Position numbers and translations under genes: made by a program. 64,000 nt of DNA from Sipunculus nudus (taxonomy: Eukaryota > Annelida > Sipuncula > Golfingiida > Sipunculidae): contig CM049317.1 of assembly GCA_026874595.1 (NCBI GenBank), forward strand, positions 21,278,882-21,342,881, given 5' to 3'. Below, one piece after another: positions 38,015 through 50,450 of the stretch. Under the pieces are notes generated by a model. The model ran no database searches, was not told where the DNA came from, and saw only the letters and a list, made by a program, of their open reading frames with translations. The stretch's first letter is position 1. Each line of letters starts with the position of its first letter.

Positions 38015-38499
38015 GTAATTGGGAAACCGTTGCATATTTCTCACTGCCTTAAATTATATATTCCAACGCTTACTTACTACATATATGAGCTGCATCATGG
38101 TCCTGGATACATTCCTGATTTGGTGATCGGAATTTCATGGAGATATATTTTCCGTCTCTGACTACCTTCAAGTCAGTTACCTGAGCTACAGGACTATACT
38201 TGGTTGTTATTTTTTAACGTTTAGGTAAACCTTTTCCACATTGCGATTCCGCCTCTTTGAAGTAAGTCACAGGTGTTTTACCTGTACATCTACCGTAGCT
38301 ATACCATATGCTGGGACAAAACAAAAGATATATTTGGGTGGTACCTGTTTAGCTTGGTTTATGTTCCTTGATATTTGAAACATATATTTTACGACCGAAT
38401 TATTGAAACCAGCAAACGCCCCTCGGTTTCTTATTTTTCACTCCCGACAAAGATTATCTTGACCTGTTCGATATTTTGAAGGAGGCGACTCAATGTTTT

Positions 38500-38852
38500 A
38501 TACGCCCGTCTATGACGGGATACTATGGTATACCATTTAACGGTCCGTCCGTCCGTCTGTTAACTTTTAGTGTCGCCGCGATAACGTATGCTTAAACTCA
38601 ACAGAAATATTAACCAAAATAATGTCTCGCGTAAATTCTATTTCCAGCGAAATCTGTGAGGTCAGAGGTCACCAGGCTACTTTAGTGGGTAGAATCTGAT
38701 GGGTTTTTATCAAACTCGTTATGAATATTAACCAACAAAGTTTCTCACCTGAATTACATTCTCACCAAAATTCACACATATTTAATGAGGTCAGAGGTTA
38801 AAAGATATGCGACGGGCGGATTATGCACCATTTGCGGTGCCTTTGTTATGCA
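38500..38852 (+). repeat. Family I dispersed repeat with AGGTCAGAGGTCA direct repeats (intron 1)
   Basis: It has a CCGTCCGTCCGTCTG run, two subrepeats containing AATATTAACCAA, and AGGTCAGAGGTCA (38659-38671) or AGGTCAGAGGTTA (38788-38800). It ends GCGGTGCCTTTG. Copies elsewhere in the genome are assumed, but none was seen in this window. Confidence 0.45.
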
Positions 38853-39093
38853 TCTAGAACTAATCTGACCGAGACGCTCTTAATTGACTCCCGTTTGGGA
38901 TGTGTTTGGCTTCATATTCGGGAGGATACATTTCCGCCATTATCACCATTTCACCTTTATCGGAAGGGTTAACTTTTCGCGATATCACCATAAAATAACT
39001 TATACAGAGTATATACATTAAAATATGAAATTATTATATTATAGTATATAATATATGCGAAAGTGTTGTTCATCATAACAAGTAACATCGAGA

Positions 39094-39182
39094 TTTAATA
39101 TTATAATGTTTAAATTTTGCAATAATTTCCCTTTCACGAATATCACGAATTTGAAACCCTCGCGAACAAAAAGGCAACCACA
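39094..39182 (-). mobile_element. Family B terminal fragment
   Basis: It ends ..AAAAAGGCAACCACA followed by TA. Its reverse complement matches 52753-52850 (GTGGTTGCCTTTTTGT, then TTCGTGAAAGGGA). It sits directly left of the full family B element. Confidence 0.55.
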
Positions 39183-39195
39183 TATACGCAGTATA

Positions 39196-39964
39196 CTGTG
39201 GTTGGCTTGTAATTCCAGGTGGTTTCAAATTCGCGAAATTAGCGGTCGGGGGAAAGCCGCGAAATTGAAACCACGCAGACATGAAACCTTGCTGTCATGG
39301 GAAAATAGTCTCTGTAGTTGCCACCAGGTGGCAATAATGGGCATTAGTGGAAAATAATATTATTCAAATGACGATCATGTTGATCGCAGCGTTCAACGTC
39401 TCCACGATCTAGTTTAATATATCAAAAATGCTTAGTTCTCACCAGCAGTTCTGCACGTCTGATTTTATTCATTAAATTGCGATCGCAAACAGTTTGTCTT
39501 GGTCGAACTGCCAGAACTCGTCCCGTTTACGCTTTGTCGGCTGACGGTCGATCTGATCATTCGCCGCTTGGAGTAACTCTGCTCTTTTTTCACGTTATCG
39601 GAAGACCTTCCGCCTCAAGGATATGGCCCCTTCCGTAACCAACTTGTTATATCCATGGAACAATGTTTCTGTTACGTAATCTCGAACATGATATGATCAG
39701 GGTAGAGAAGAGGGCCCTATATATATTGATATGTAATGGCCAAGCTGTGAAACATATGCCCCTTTGAAGCAGCATCGCCAGAATCTGGCATTGACGGTCG
39801 TTGATGTTTGAGCAAAACAATTTTGTGTAATAGAGAATTCATACCTATTTTGAAGTTTATTTAAATATTGATATATGCCCCATCGCGAAAATGGAACCCC
39901 GTGAAACTATGAAAAATTGCTGGGGCGCGAAAATTAGGCCCCCTAAATATAAAGCCAACCACAG
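39196..39964. mobile_element. Family B: 769-bp non-autonomous DNA transposon with TA target duplication (intron 1)
   Basis: The ends are CTGTGGTTGGCTTGTAATT and, inverted at the right, CTGTGGTTGGCTTTATATTT. TA flanks both ends (39194-39195 and 39965-39966), as expected of Tc1/mariner-type insertion. Sub-terminal CGCGAAATT/AATTTTCGCG blocks extend the inverted repeat. There is no coding capacity. Confidence 0.7.
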
Positions 39965-40459
39965 TATGTCAGCGTATGTATCCGAGGTGTTTCTCCGGAA
40001 AGCCAACCATGGTCTCACGTACCACCTGGTTCGTCCCCGAAGATACCGTCTGTGTTTATGATGCTCCCCGCTGTCTTCAGTACCGAAGACATGTGGCCAC
40101 AGATGTCCCCGATCAGGCTTGGACCACCCCGGTACCAAAGAGCTGGGATGTTCGAAAATTCCAAAATTTTTGTTGGGTGAAATGCCGGCATGAACTAATA
40201 ACTCAATTCAGATTCGTCCTTACATGTTCAGTAACTACGCAGACTAGCAGGTTATATATCCTTCACCAAGGACACAATAGTGTCAGATACATCCACGACC
40301 ACATCCAATATTCTTTGCTTTAAAATAAATCACTGAAATAAGTAACTTTAAGCAGGCTTGGGTCAACTGCAGTTGTGTACACTTAAGTACATGTACTGTA
40401 CATGCCTGTAACTGATATTACGGATATTTACAAGTAGAAGGAAATTAATGGTGTAAATA

Positions 40460-40800
40460 CAGGTGATTCACCGTATTTGAGTACGAGTACTGTAGAGTGA
40501 GAGTACTGGTCCGAGTCCAAACCACGCAAGTCCTTGAGGTTCAAATCCACCTTCTTTGGGTCCGACGCATTTGGAACCCGAGTTCAAATATTATAAGAAA
40601 GCAAATTAAAATGAAAACTTCGGTTTATCGTGTATATTTTTAGGTTACTTTACTCATGCTTTTACTATAATGGTTATAATAAAATAGAAGTGTTTATAGT
40701 AGTTTTCTTCTATTGTTCATAGATGGACTCGGCCTAATTTCCCCGAGTCTTAACTTTCCAGTCTGAGAACAAGTCCATGTCCGGAATCGTGTCCTACGTC
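40460..40800 (+). mobile_element. Family D copy 2, diverged (intron 1)
   Basis: TTTGAGTACGAGTACTG, GTCCGAGTCCAAACC and CATTTGGAACCCGAGTTCAA at the left and AAGTCCATGTCCGGAATCG and TGTCCTAC at the right align with copies 1 and 3. Confidence 0.55.
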
Positions 40801-40900
40801 ACAATAAGTACACGAGATCTGTACTTCATCACACATGCCATTACTCTTTTTTTAACTTATTGGAACAAATCAGAATTTTAAAAGTAAAAATATATACTTC

Positions 40901-41222
40901 AGGCCAAACAAATAAAAAGGTATTGTTTTCAGGCACTTTTTTTCAGAAATCGGGCGGGCGGTATTTTATTTTTTACCTTTTTTTGTATGTTTCGATAAAA
41001 ATGTCATATGATCAGGGAAAAGCATGAAAATAAGAGTTTTTTTCTGCTAAACAGGTAAAAACACTACATAACAAAGGAAATCGTATTAAATTTGTATTAT
41101 TTTATCTTCTTGTAAGATAAGAAGCAAGATAAAAATGTTTGATGCGGGGGGGGGGGGGGGTTAAAATTGATGCGGTCGGTGCCTGAGAACCATACCTTTT
41201 ATTTTATTTTTTTTTTTTGCCT
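40901..41222 (-). mobile_element. Family C MITE copy 1 (intron 1)
   Basis: A roughly 320-bp element with inverted ends AGGC(C)AAA..GGTATxGTTxTCAGGCAC and GTGCCTGAGAACCATACC..TTTTGCCT. The interior shares GATCAGGGAAAAGCATGAAAA, ACATAACAAAGGAAATC and a poly-G/poly-C run next to GATGCGG with the copies at 58755 and 62126, in reverse orientation. Confidence 0.75.
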
Positions 41223-42821
41223 TTCCATTGCTTGAGAATGTTGATTTCATTTAACTACATAAAGGCAGCAACTACAAATAAAAATATTGTGCAAGTTCTG
41301 TATTTTGAGCCCATTTTTCACCCAGGCGTGCGTAATGATGTTACTTTGAAAAGCAAAAGAAAATAGATATACACAGTAGTACACGAATATAGAGAGAAAG
41401 GTGCAGACAAAGAAAGAGAGCGAGAGAGAGAGAGACAGACAGACAGACACAACTACTAACTATACATGATAAAAGTTTGTGCAATTTGACCAGAGTTTTG
41501 ATGGTACTGCCAGATTAACTAAGGCATTGATCTTTAATGCGTATATTGATCAGTCACCTTGCATGTTTCTTGAAGTGTTAAATTATCACCCATACGCGGT
41601 CTGTTCTGACGCTGAATTTACTCCAAATAGCAATATAGGGCTAGCTACATCCTGGAGACGTAAACGAGCACTTAGGTTGAGTTTCATACTATATAACAAT
41701 CATAAAGCTTATTAACCATTTACATAGTTACAATATGGTCACTCTTTAAAACCGCGGTCACTTTGATACACTTCAGATCACCAGTTGTTAATTATATGAT
41801 TGCGTTAAATCATTCAACCGCGCTGTCACTTTACACATCACAATGAATGGAACTTACATTTGAGGTTCAGAGCTGGTTGAACTTGTCGTTAAGGTTAATG
41901 GTGAATATGTAGTTACGTATTATCACCCTCCAGTTGTAGAGAGTGTAAATTGACAGGCGTTGGAGTGACAAGGATTGCTACTTCAAAAACTTACGTGAAA
42001 TTTTCCATGTCTGCAAAGTGTCTCTCAGGACACTTTATGTATTGTTCACTTTATAGATTATCCAATCGTGGTCGTAATATTATACGTATATGCGATCTTA
42101 AAAATGATATGTTCATGTATATATTTATAGCTGTTTATATATACAGTTTATATAGAGCAGTGTATATAACCCTTGATATATTACGTTTTGTTTTTATCCT
42201 ATCGACAAAAAAAAAGATACAATCGTTCAAATTACATTTCAGTGACAGGGCCGAAGTAAAACTGGAAAATTGTGAAGGTTGCTGGTATCAACATTATAAT
42301 ATATCTTCAATAAGTCATTGCTATATTAATGACTGTTAATAATAGAGTATCTACTCATTTTGAGTATTTTATATTTTGATTGTATAAAAATGTTTCTCGG
42401 TTTTATTAAAAAATGTTTATAACCTTTTTTTTTATTTGTTATTCCAAAACGTTATTCATGTTAGTGCACACCCTTTGAATAAGCAAGACTTACAAAGGGT
42501 TAATACTCTGAAAACGAGGCCAGCTGATCTGAATTTCACACCTGGCGGCCACCCGCGAGGTTTATACAACAGACGGCCACAAATTTGTGCGTGTCTTCGG
42601 ACATCAGCCCGGTCTGAGAAATCACTTCTATTTTGACATGGCCCCCTCTGATCTCTGATCCAAGGGATGGTTAACGGATTTCCTCTTAGACAACTAGTAT
42701 CACAACACCACCCTGATGCTTAGAACTTACAGCCATCTTTTTCGGGATCATGTTGTTGATAATCTGATCGGCGCATTTATATCGGATTTCTCCAAAAACC
42801 GTGCCCCGGCACCCGAAATCG

Positions 42822-42890
<69 letters not shown>

Positions 42891-43438
42891 CATATACCTT
42901 TCTCGGTCTAATACCTTTTCGACCTACCGTTGCAAATAAAGTAAACAATATGTAAAAAATGATAAATAATCAGTTATAAATCAATTTTGTTTAATATGTT
43001 TATTAATTTAATTATAATTATTATTATTATTATTATTTGTTACGTTAGCTTTTTAGCTTTAACTGACAAATCTGTTAATTAATTACGGAAAAGGGCCCCT
43101 TATTTTAGTTATTTGCATAAGATGAAAGAAGATTAACACCATATATACAATTTACATTGATTCAAAAATTCATCAAATATCAAATATCAAATTCATTCGT
43201 ATCACCTATTCTAAAAGTGAGCTATCTCAGCTAGATATTTATATAACGACGAGGTTTTGCATCCAAGATATTCTCACTTGAGAAACCGGCGTCCATGTAT
43301 TACTGAATACAGCAGACGACCAGTTAAGCATGCGCGCGCATGCTCGCAGCAATACACAAAACGGAATTGATGTAAACATAATAATTTTCTTCTCTTACAC
43401 TAAACGGGTTGCACACTTAAAGGGTATTGATTATTCGG

Positions 43439-43612
43439 AAGCAGATCCAGGGGGCGGGTCGAGCCCCCCCCCCCCCCTACTATAAAGGGTTTCATATCCT
43501 TTTGTGGTCTGGACCCAACCGACCTTCCGGAACTATAGGCACCTTTTTTTGTTTTGCCATTAGTCCTCCTGGGTTGGACCCTTTTTTTCCTATAACCTGG
43601 ATTAGCCCCTGA
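43439..43612 (+). mobile_element. Family A MITE copy (intron 1)
   Basis: It runs from GAAGCAGATCCAGGGGG to AACCTGGATTAGCCCCTG, with a run of 14 C and TTAGTCCTCCTGGGTTGG inside. Confidence 0.7.
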
Positions 43613-44073
43613 GATTTATTGATTATGAACTTGAACATTCAGATTAAATCTTAATTTATGCATGTTCTTCAGATAATTATTCATAAGATGTTGTTTGTAT
43701 GAATTAATCCAATGACAATGAACTCAGGTAAACGAGTATTTTCGTCGAAAATAATACGAGATTTAATGAAGATTTGATTACTTCCAAAAATATCTACACA
43801 CATTAATTTACTTTGATCTGCACATCTTTTCATATATGTTGTGTTTCATTCACCAGACATTGTTTTCACAGACCACCGATGCGGCTTCCTGTAGACCTTG
43901 TATTGTCTATAACAAGCTCTGCTGGGTCCGATCACTTCGCTGTTTATACGTTCAAGGCGTAACAGTGACATGTGCGTCATGGGATAAGGGGTACTATACT
44001 ATGAGGTGTGGATCCTAGGTTTTGAAGGGGAAAGATTAGCCGTTTATACCGAGGAATGATACCTTACAAACAG

Positions 44074-44172
44074 AACTCTAAGAAAGAACATAACCTTTAA
44101 AACATCGGGAAACCACTTCAAAAAGTAATTTACACAACTCTAAGAAAGAACATAACCTTTAAAACATCGGGA
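44074..44172. repeat. 37-bp direct duplication (intron 1)
   Basis: AACTCTAAGAAAGAACATAA followed by CCTTTAAAACATCGGGA occurs identically at 44074-44110 and 44136-44172. Confidence 0.9.
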
Positions 44173-46376
44173 CAAGATGTCAAGTGAATGTGATGTCCTG
44201 TTTGTATGTAATTAGATTAAAAAGCTTATGCTTGTATCAATTTCTATATGCTTTTTAAGATACCGATTTCCCCTCTTCTCTGTGCTTTCTTCCCCGCAAG
44301 CAAATATTCCTGCGATGTTTATGATGAAATGTCGTACCTTGTTACGGTTTCCGCGGCCCGTTTAACAGCAGAATTCGGAACTGAAGGTCAGCCGTTATCA
44401 TTTGTGCAGATATTGAATCTAGGCAACCTGACATTGTATACACTTGCAAAGCTTAAAGGTCAACAGCTGCCTGAGCAGGCGGGCACCTGTGGGCACAGGT
44501 GGTTGTATCTCAGTTTTCCCCGTGTTCTGATGTATATCATTTTAACAGCTTGTGTTCCTATACGAAGAGACCATTAAGCACTAAACTCATGCCTTCTATA
44601 GACCAGAGGTGACTGCTTTCGTACTCAAGTCTGGGCAATTAGTCCAGAGAACTGAACTCTTACAGATCTAGTAGACATCTTGTACTGTATTCATACTGTG
44701 AACTGTGTCGAACACCCAGACAATTCTTAAAATCAAGAAACTTGAAATGTAATTTAAGTGTTTAAAAACTGGAATCTTCCTAGTCATGAAATAAATCCAG
44801 AAATTTAATTTTTTGTTGTTGTTTCTTATCCAATAAAATCTTGTATAATTGCAGATCGAAATGCGTGCAAAAGGTAACTTTTATTATATATACATAGTGA
44901 GGGGCAAAACAGGGTACCTTAATCAGTCATTATATTTTGACCATTAAGAAGCGTATAAACCATAATATGTCGAAGTTGCAAAGATAGCATTATTTTGATT
45001 AACTTTTCCACATCATTCTCTGGAAGGTAAAAAATATATTTTTATTTTTTTTAAATTGACAAAAGTGGTATATAAAGGAACATACGTTATTACTATAGAT
45101 TTAATATAAGTTTTCTTATTATCACAACCATGAAGAAATGACAAAGATAAGCTACAATTATACAGTTATACTGGCTGGACTCGCCTTAGGTTACGAATCC
45201 GGAAGTGTGCATGCACTGTGACCCCCTCAAAAATCCTTTTAAGTATGGTGCCCGTAATATAGGGGTTATTGTAAGGGGAGGTTCTCGAAAGGTCCGGAAG
45301 AACCATGCAACATCAAGATTTATTTATTATCCGGAAGCTGATAAAACGTGTATGACAATATGTCCAGGAAAAAACAAGTTTTATTAGATATATTGTCTTA
45401 AAACATTTCAGTGGTAGTTCTGACCAAGTGATGTATGCATGTTAATCTTTATTGCCTCAATAAATGAAGAGTATATACAATAATTTTCATTTGAAGATCG
45501 AAAGTTAACCTGAAGTAAGCAAAGGATCACGTGCATAAAATTTTACCAAATATCTTTTTTTTCTATAATTATATAATATGAAGAAAAAAGAATGTCCTGT
45601 AATGTTAAATAATGTAAAATAATCCTTTCATATAAAAAACACCAGAAGTAGAAATTTATCACGACATGAATATATGTGTCCATATGTGTGATTATTGCAT
45701 ATTTCACATAGCTCAATCCCCCCCCCCCACCCCACCCCCCGACTATACATGGCTTCCCTCCTGTGATATGCATATTATATACATGCATGAGTTACTGAAG
45801 AAATCATTATCTGCCTTTTAATATTGGACTCAGATTTGGAAATTGGTATTCCAAGTATCAACTTAGTCTTTAGCTTATGATTAATAACCAGAATATTTCT
45901 AGTTATGCCTATTGAACTATTAATCAAGATTTTTTTTTATGTCGGACCATTCTGTACATCTCCATAAGAAATGAGATAAGTCCTCCAACTCAACATTACA
46001 CATTACGAAGTGATATGCACGAGTCCTGTTATGATCAATTATGCGACTCCAGATGTATAAAATAAGCAAGATCAATAATAATAATACACCTGACAAGAAC
46101 CTTAAGAAAGGTAGTATGGATCAAGTGTCTATTGATTATTATCACATGGCCCTGAATTACAGGGCAGAAAGGTGAGGTGAGTTATCCTATCCAGTACTCA
46201 TATGCATTTGGGCATGTATTCTTGCACACGTTCGGGCATTCCTTATTGCCGCAATGGCCGTTACCCCAGGAGCATAATTATTTATCAATACTCTTGACGA
46301 ACGGTTTAACTGGTGATATTGAAAAGGTATGTTAGACTTTTTTAGATGACATAGGTTAACTTATTTGAAATTATTA

Positions 46377-47091
46377 GGGCCCCGCTTCAATAGAAGCAGG
46401 TGCCCTATAGTAATCACTCCGTCCGTCTGTCTGTCCGTCTGTCCGCCCACAAATTCATCTCCGGATGATAACTCCAGCTTCTATACACATATAGATTTCA
46501 GACTTAATATATAAATGGCCCACTACTAAAGCAAGAACCCTGTTGATTTTGGGGTCATGAGGTCAAAGGTCAAGGTGTCAGGACTCACATTCTTAAAAAA
46601 AATTATGGATGCAATATTCAGCCAAACTTTCCATGCCAGTCTTTCCATCTTTCACATATATGACACCTGCCAACAGGGAAATATATCTATTAATCTTGGG
46701 GTCACAAGTTCAAAGGTTAAGGTCACAGAAGCCATCTGTCCACATATTCATTTCCAGATGATAAATGCAATTTCGATTCACATATGGATTGCAAACTTTT
46801 ATATGGCCCAACACTAAAACAAACATCCTTCCTCGTTTAGGGACATGAGGTCAGAGGTCAAGGGCACGGTCCCAACATCTTTAAAAAAGATTTTGGATGC
46901 ATTTTAAGTAAAACCTTTAATACCAGAGGTTCTGTCTAACACATTCAGCTCACCTTCCAATCGGCAAATATCCCTTTGCCTATGGGGTTACAAGATCGAA
47001 GGTCAAGATCACAGGACTCATCTGTACACACATTGATTTCTAAAACATTTCATAAGTCGAAGTTTGGATTCACATATAGATTTCAAACCTA

Positions 47092-47158
<67 letters not shown>

Positions 47159-47417
47159 CCACCAACAAAGCAAGAACCATATTGATTTTGGGTCGTGAGA
47201 TCAGAGGTTAAGGTCTCAGGACTCATATTTCTAATAATGTGTGAATGCCTTTTACGCCAAACTTTTCTTGCCAGTCTTTCCATCTTGTTTCAGTATTTAT
47301 ATACTGTTTTTGGTCAGTTTCCACTGTCTGTGCATGTAATCAGTTCTTTTAATATATTTTCCCAAGCATCACGCAGCCCAAACAAGAAGTCTATGAGCCT
47401 TCAGCGGGGCCCTTCCT
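46377..47417 (+). mobile_element. 1.04-kb element with GGGCCCCGCT inverted ends and AGGTCA clusters (intron 1)
   Basis: It starts AGGGCCCCGCTTCAATAG and ends CAGCGGGGCCCT. Four or five subrepeats of about 150 bp each contain GTTGATTTTGGGGTCATG, AGGTCAAAGGTCAAGGT (46560-46576) or variants, and CTTTCCATCTTTCACATAT. A TA tract (47094-47155) interrupts the last unit. No open frame resembles a transposase. Confidence 0.6.
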
Positions 47418-47793
47418 AACCTGTCATTATTCATCTAGTATTATACTACAATTTTAAAAAAAAATAAAAAATAGTAATATAACATAATATAATATAATTT
47501 ATTATTACACATTACATATATTACATTTTCATTTGACCTATATATCTGTCTTATCCAGCAGCAGATTATGCAATTACCATTTTCAGTATCAGTGAAAGAA
47601 CATAAACCGAGGTTTGAAATTGATATAGGTAAGAACTGTGGGTTTGTCTTTGGAGGAGACTTTAAAAAGGTCATTTTTTTAGTAACATAAAACCAAGATC
47701 TATCTTTGAATGAGAAACTTTCAGTATTCACATAATCATTTATGTGTGCTACAGTTTTAGTTATAAGAGAGACAGACAGACAGACTTCAGAAA

Positions 47794-47798
47794 GACGT

Positions 47799-47842
<44 letters not shown>
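47794..47842. repeat. (GA)n tract (intron 1)
   Basis: Pure GA run. A short GACA run precedes it. A similar GA/GACA tract is at 41404-41450. Confidence 0.93.
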
Positions 47843-47845
<3 letters not shown>

Positions 47846-49079
47846 GCCGGGTTGTACTTGAATATCCGGGTAGTACAACCAGCCCAATGAGACGTATAGT
47901 TGTTTATATTTTAATCAGACCTTGGAATGTGTTGCAGTCGGCAATAGAGACCAGCCGGCCCGCCCCGGGAATGAGATTCTATTATTCATCAATAACCTTG
48001 CGGCCGTCACAATTGCAGATGGCGTCGGTTGTCAGAGCGACCACGTGCACCGATTTACGTGCGGATTGTGGGATGGCATATCATTTGGTGCATGCCGCAC
48101 GGTGGCGCTGCAGGGAATTGCCCACAAAGAAGCATTCTTTCTTACAAAGCTGAAACACCAATCAATAACACATGGTATCGGTAATAAATAATCTCTCGTA
48201 TACAAGGTGGGAAACCATCAATTGTCTGGCCAAGCGTGACTCCAGTTTATGAAGATACGCAACGTTATATGGCCTATGCTATATAATTACATACGTCGAA
48301 CAAACGTGGGGCTATACAATGGTATGGTACCTGTTTGCAAGGCAGATTCAAGAAAATGTGCAAAAATGGCCTTTACCTGTAGATTGAAGATGTAATCTCT
48401 TAATCATTGTGCCAGTCAATTCATTCATCTTTTCGGTTTCTTGTTTTGCTGCTTTATTTCAGATGATCAACATTCTGTGAAGACAAATGCATGATTACAA
48501 TCGTTAATGAAACGTTTTATGCTTAGTGCAATGTAGCTCTGTTGAATGTACTGGCACGACAGTCTGACCACTAGTTTGCCCACAGTTTTCAGGAATTCAT
48601 CAGTACTTCCCCGCAGAAAATATCGCGTGTCGAGATTTAGGATCCCCCTAATCTTGTTTGCTTTCCAGTACAGTAAACGTTATATTTTAATGTTAATTTC
48701 AGTTGTGTAATATATTTCTGACTTTTCTGCTGGCTACTGTATATCTTCAAGAACTTCTCAGTAACCATGTTTCAGTCGGGATTGCGTTCAAATTCCCCAA
48801 AATTAATTATAGGTGCCATTTACATTGAGAATCTGTTCTAACTTATCAGAATTTAAAAGCAAATTTAAAAAAACTCACCTATATGCTGGGTCCTACTACT
48901 CTGGCCATTGACACTTTTTGGAACCTGGCCCTTTTTAACCATTTTAGTCTTTATTCATAATCTATTGGATTTTCTTATTTATTTTTGCTGTTCATACTTT
49001 GTCATCATTATATCATCTTTTTTATATGTAGCAGGGTTCTAGACCATGCATAGCGTGGATTTTACGCTTTATCAAATAA

Positions 49080-49080
<1 letters not shown>
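47843..49080. other. Intron 1 sequence with a GC-richer patch
   Basis: 47850-48160 is GC-richer than its surroundings and holds two overlapping frames of 88-89 codons that I do not recognise. No splice or domain evidence supports a gene. Confidence 0.5.
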
Positions 49081-49123
<43 letters not shown>

Positions 49124-49162
49124 TATTACTATTATTATTATTACCATTATTATTATTATTAC

Positions 49163-49226
<64 letters not shown>

Positions 49227-49378
49227 ATAAAATAATGATAATTATTATTATAATAATAATTATTATTATATTATGATTATTATAATTATTATATTATTAT
49301 TATAATAAATATGATTATTATAATTATCATTATATTATTATTATCATCATCATCATCATCATCATCATTATTATTATG

Positions 49379-49426
<48 letters not shown>

Positions 49427-49511
49427 TTATTATGAATATTTTGATTATAATTTAATCATCATAAATATTATTATTATAATTATCATTATATTATTATTAT
49501 TATTATTATCA

Positions 49512-49547
<36 letters not shown>

Positions 49548-49577
49548 CATTATTATATTATTATTATTATTATTATT
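49081..49577. repeat. (TTA)n compound microsatellite (intron 1)
   Basis: About 500 bp of TTA/ATT repeats with ATC and TAA interruptions. Confidence 0.95.
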
Positions 49578-49925
49578 ACTTTTCAGGATTAACTACAAGG
49601 CTACTCCTCCTGTGTTTCGAGTTTTATTTAAACACTTGAATTATTTACCTTTAGAATCCTTCTCTTGGTTCTGAGCCTGATATGATACGGAAGATGGGTA
49701 TCTTGTGGACGTTCTCGTTTAAGTGCAATCCATATCAGTATTCAGAGAGACATAAAAAGGAATAAATTAAGTCCCTCAGTTCTTAAAAAATCCATTTATT
49801 TTATAGGTCTTAAAGAAAACAGAATAAACAGAGCAAAAGACAGGTAAAAAACTTAAGATTATGACAATAGCAAACTAAGGTCTATTCCATCATTCAAATT
49901 CTCATTCCAATTTTGCAATATCCTA

Positions 49926-50450
49926 AGCGGATCGAGACGGGGGTACAGGGGCCACGTGCCCCCCCCCCCCCTTTAGCATTCAATATTTTTATTTGTTGCC
50001 TTGTATATTTTGTACGTCCCTTTCAATCAAACAGTATTGCATCTATCAATGTCACAAGAGATTTAATATCAAGTTAATGCCCTTTCTAACCATTTTTCCA
50101 ATTATCTCCCCTGTGGCTAGAAGCGTAGATTTACCTCTTGATTAATGGAATGTCAGACGCGACTCGCATCTTTTTCACTACAATAAGTTATGCTACATAT
50201 TATATTAAAGATGTAATTGTTAATTTTTATTTTTGTCGCCCTCATTTAAGGCCAACAAATCTCAATTTTATACTTCATGACAGAATCGGTCTGATATGAA
50301 CAAGGCTTTACAAGTTGCATTATTTACACATGCATGGACTTGTTATATTTGTTCCTTTTTATGGAGATGCTGAGTGAAGTATAAGCTAGGGTTAAAGTTT
50401 GGCCTTACACTTGTCTCCCCCCCCCCCATACCAAAATCCTGGATCCGCCA
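49926..50450 (+). mobile_element. Family A long variant (intron 1)
   Basis: It starts AGCGGATCGAGACGGGGG and ends ATCCTGGATCCGCCA, spanning 525 bp with poly-C runs near both ends. The interior (TTTAGCATTCAATATTTTTA, then GTATTGCATCTATCAATG) differs from the short copies but matches 36547-36760. Confidence 0.6.

Larger units (their letters stand above)
41223..46376. other. Intron 1 sequence, mostly unassigned
   Basis: It holds a GA/GACA tract, a TA tract (42822-42892), one family A MITE, the 37-bp duplication and a poly-C run near 45718. The 109-codon frame at 44248-44577 shows no recognisable domain and no flanking splice evidence. Confidence 0.55.

Noticed and set aside
44248-44577. 109-codon frame inside intron 1
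   Set aside because: No known domain. Length is within chance expectation for 23 kb of intron.
47887-48191. Two overlapping frames of 88-89 codons in a GC-richer patch
   Set aside because: Neither resembles a known protein, and no splice pair or promoter is visible.
49081-49577. CRISPR-like or periodic array
   Set aside because: It is a simple TTA microsatellite without spacers.
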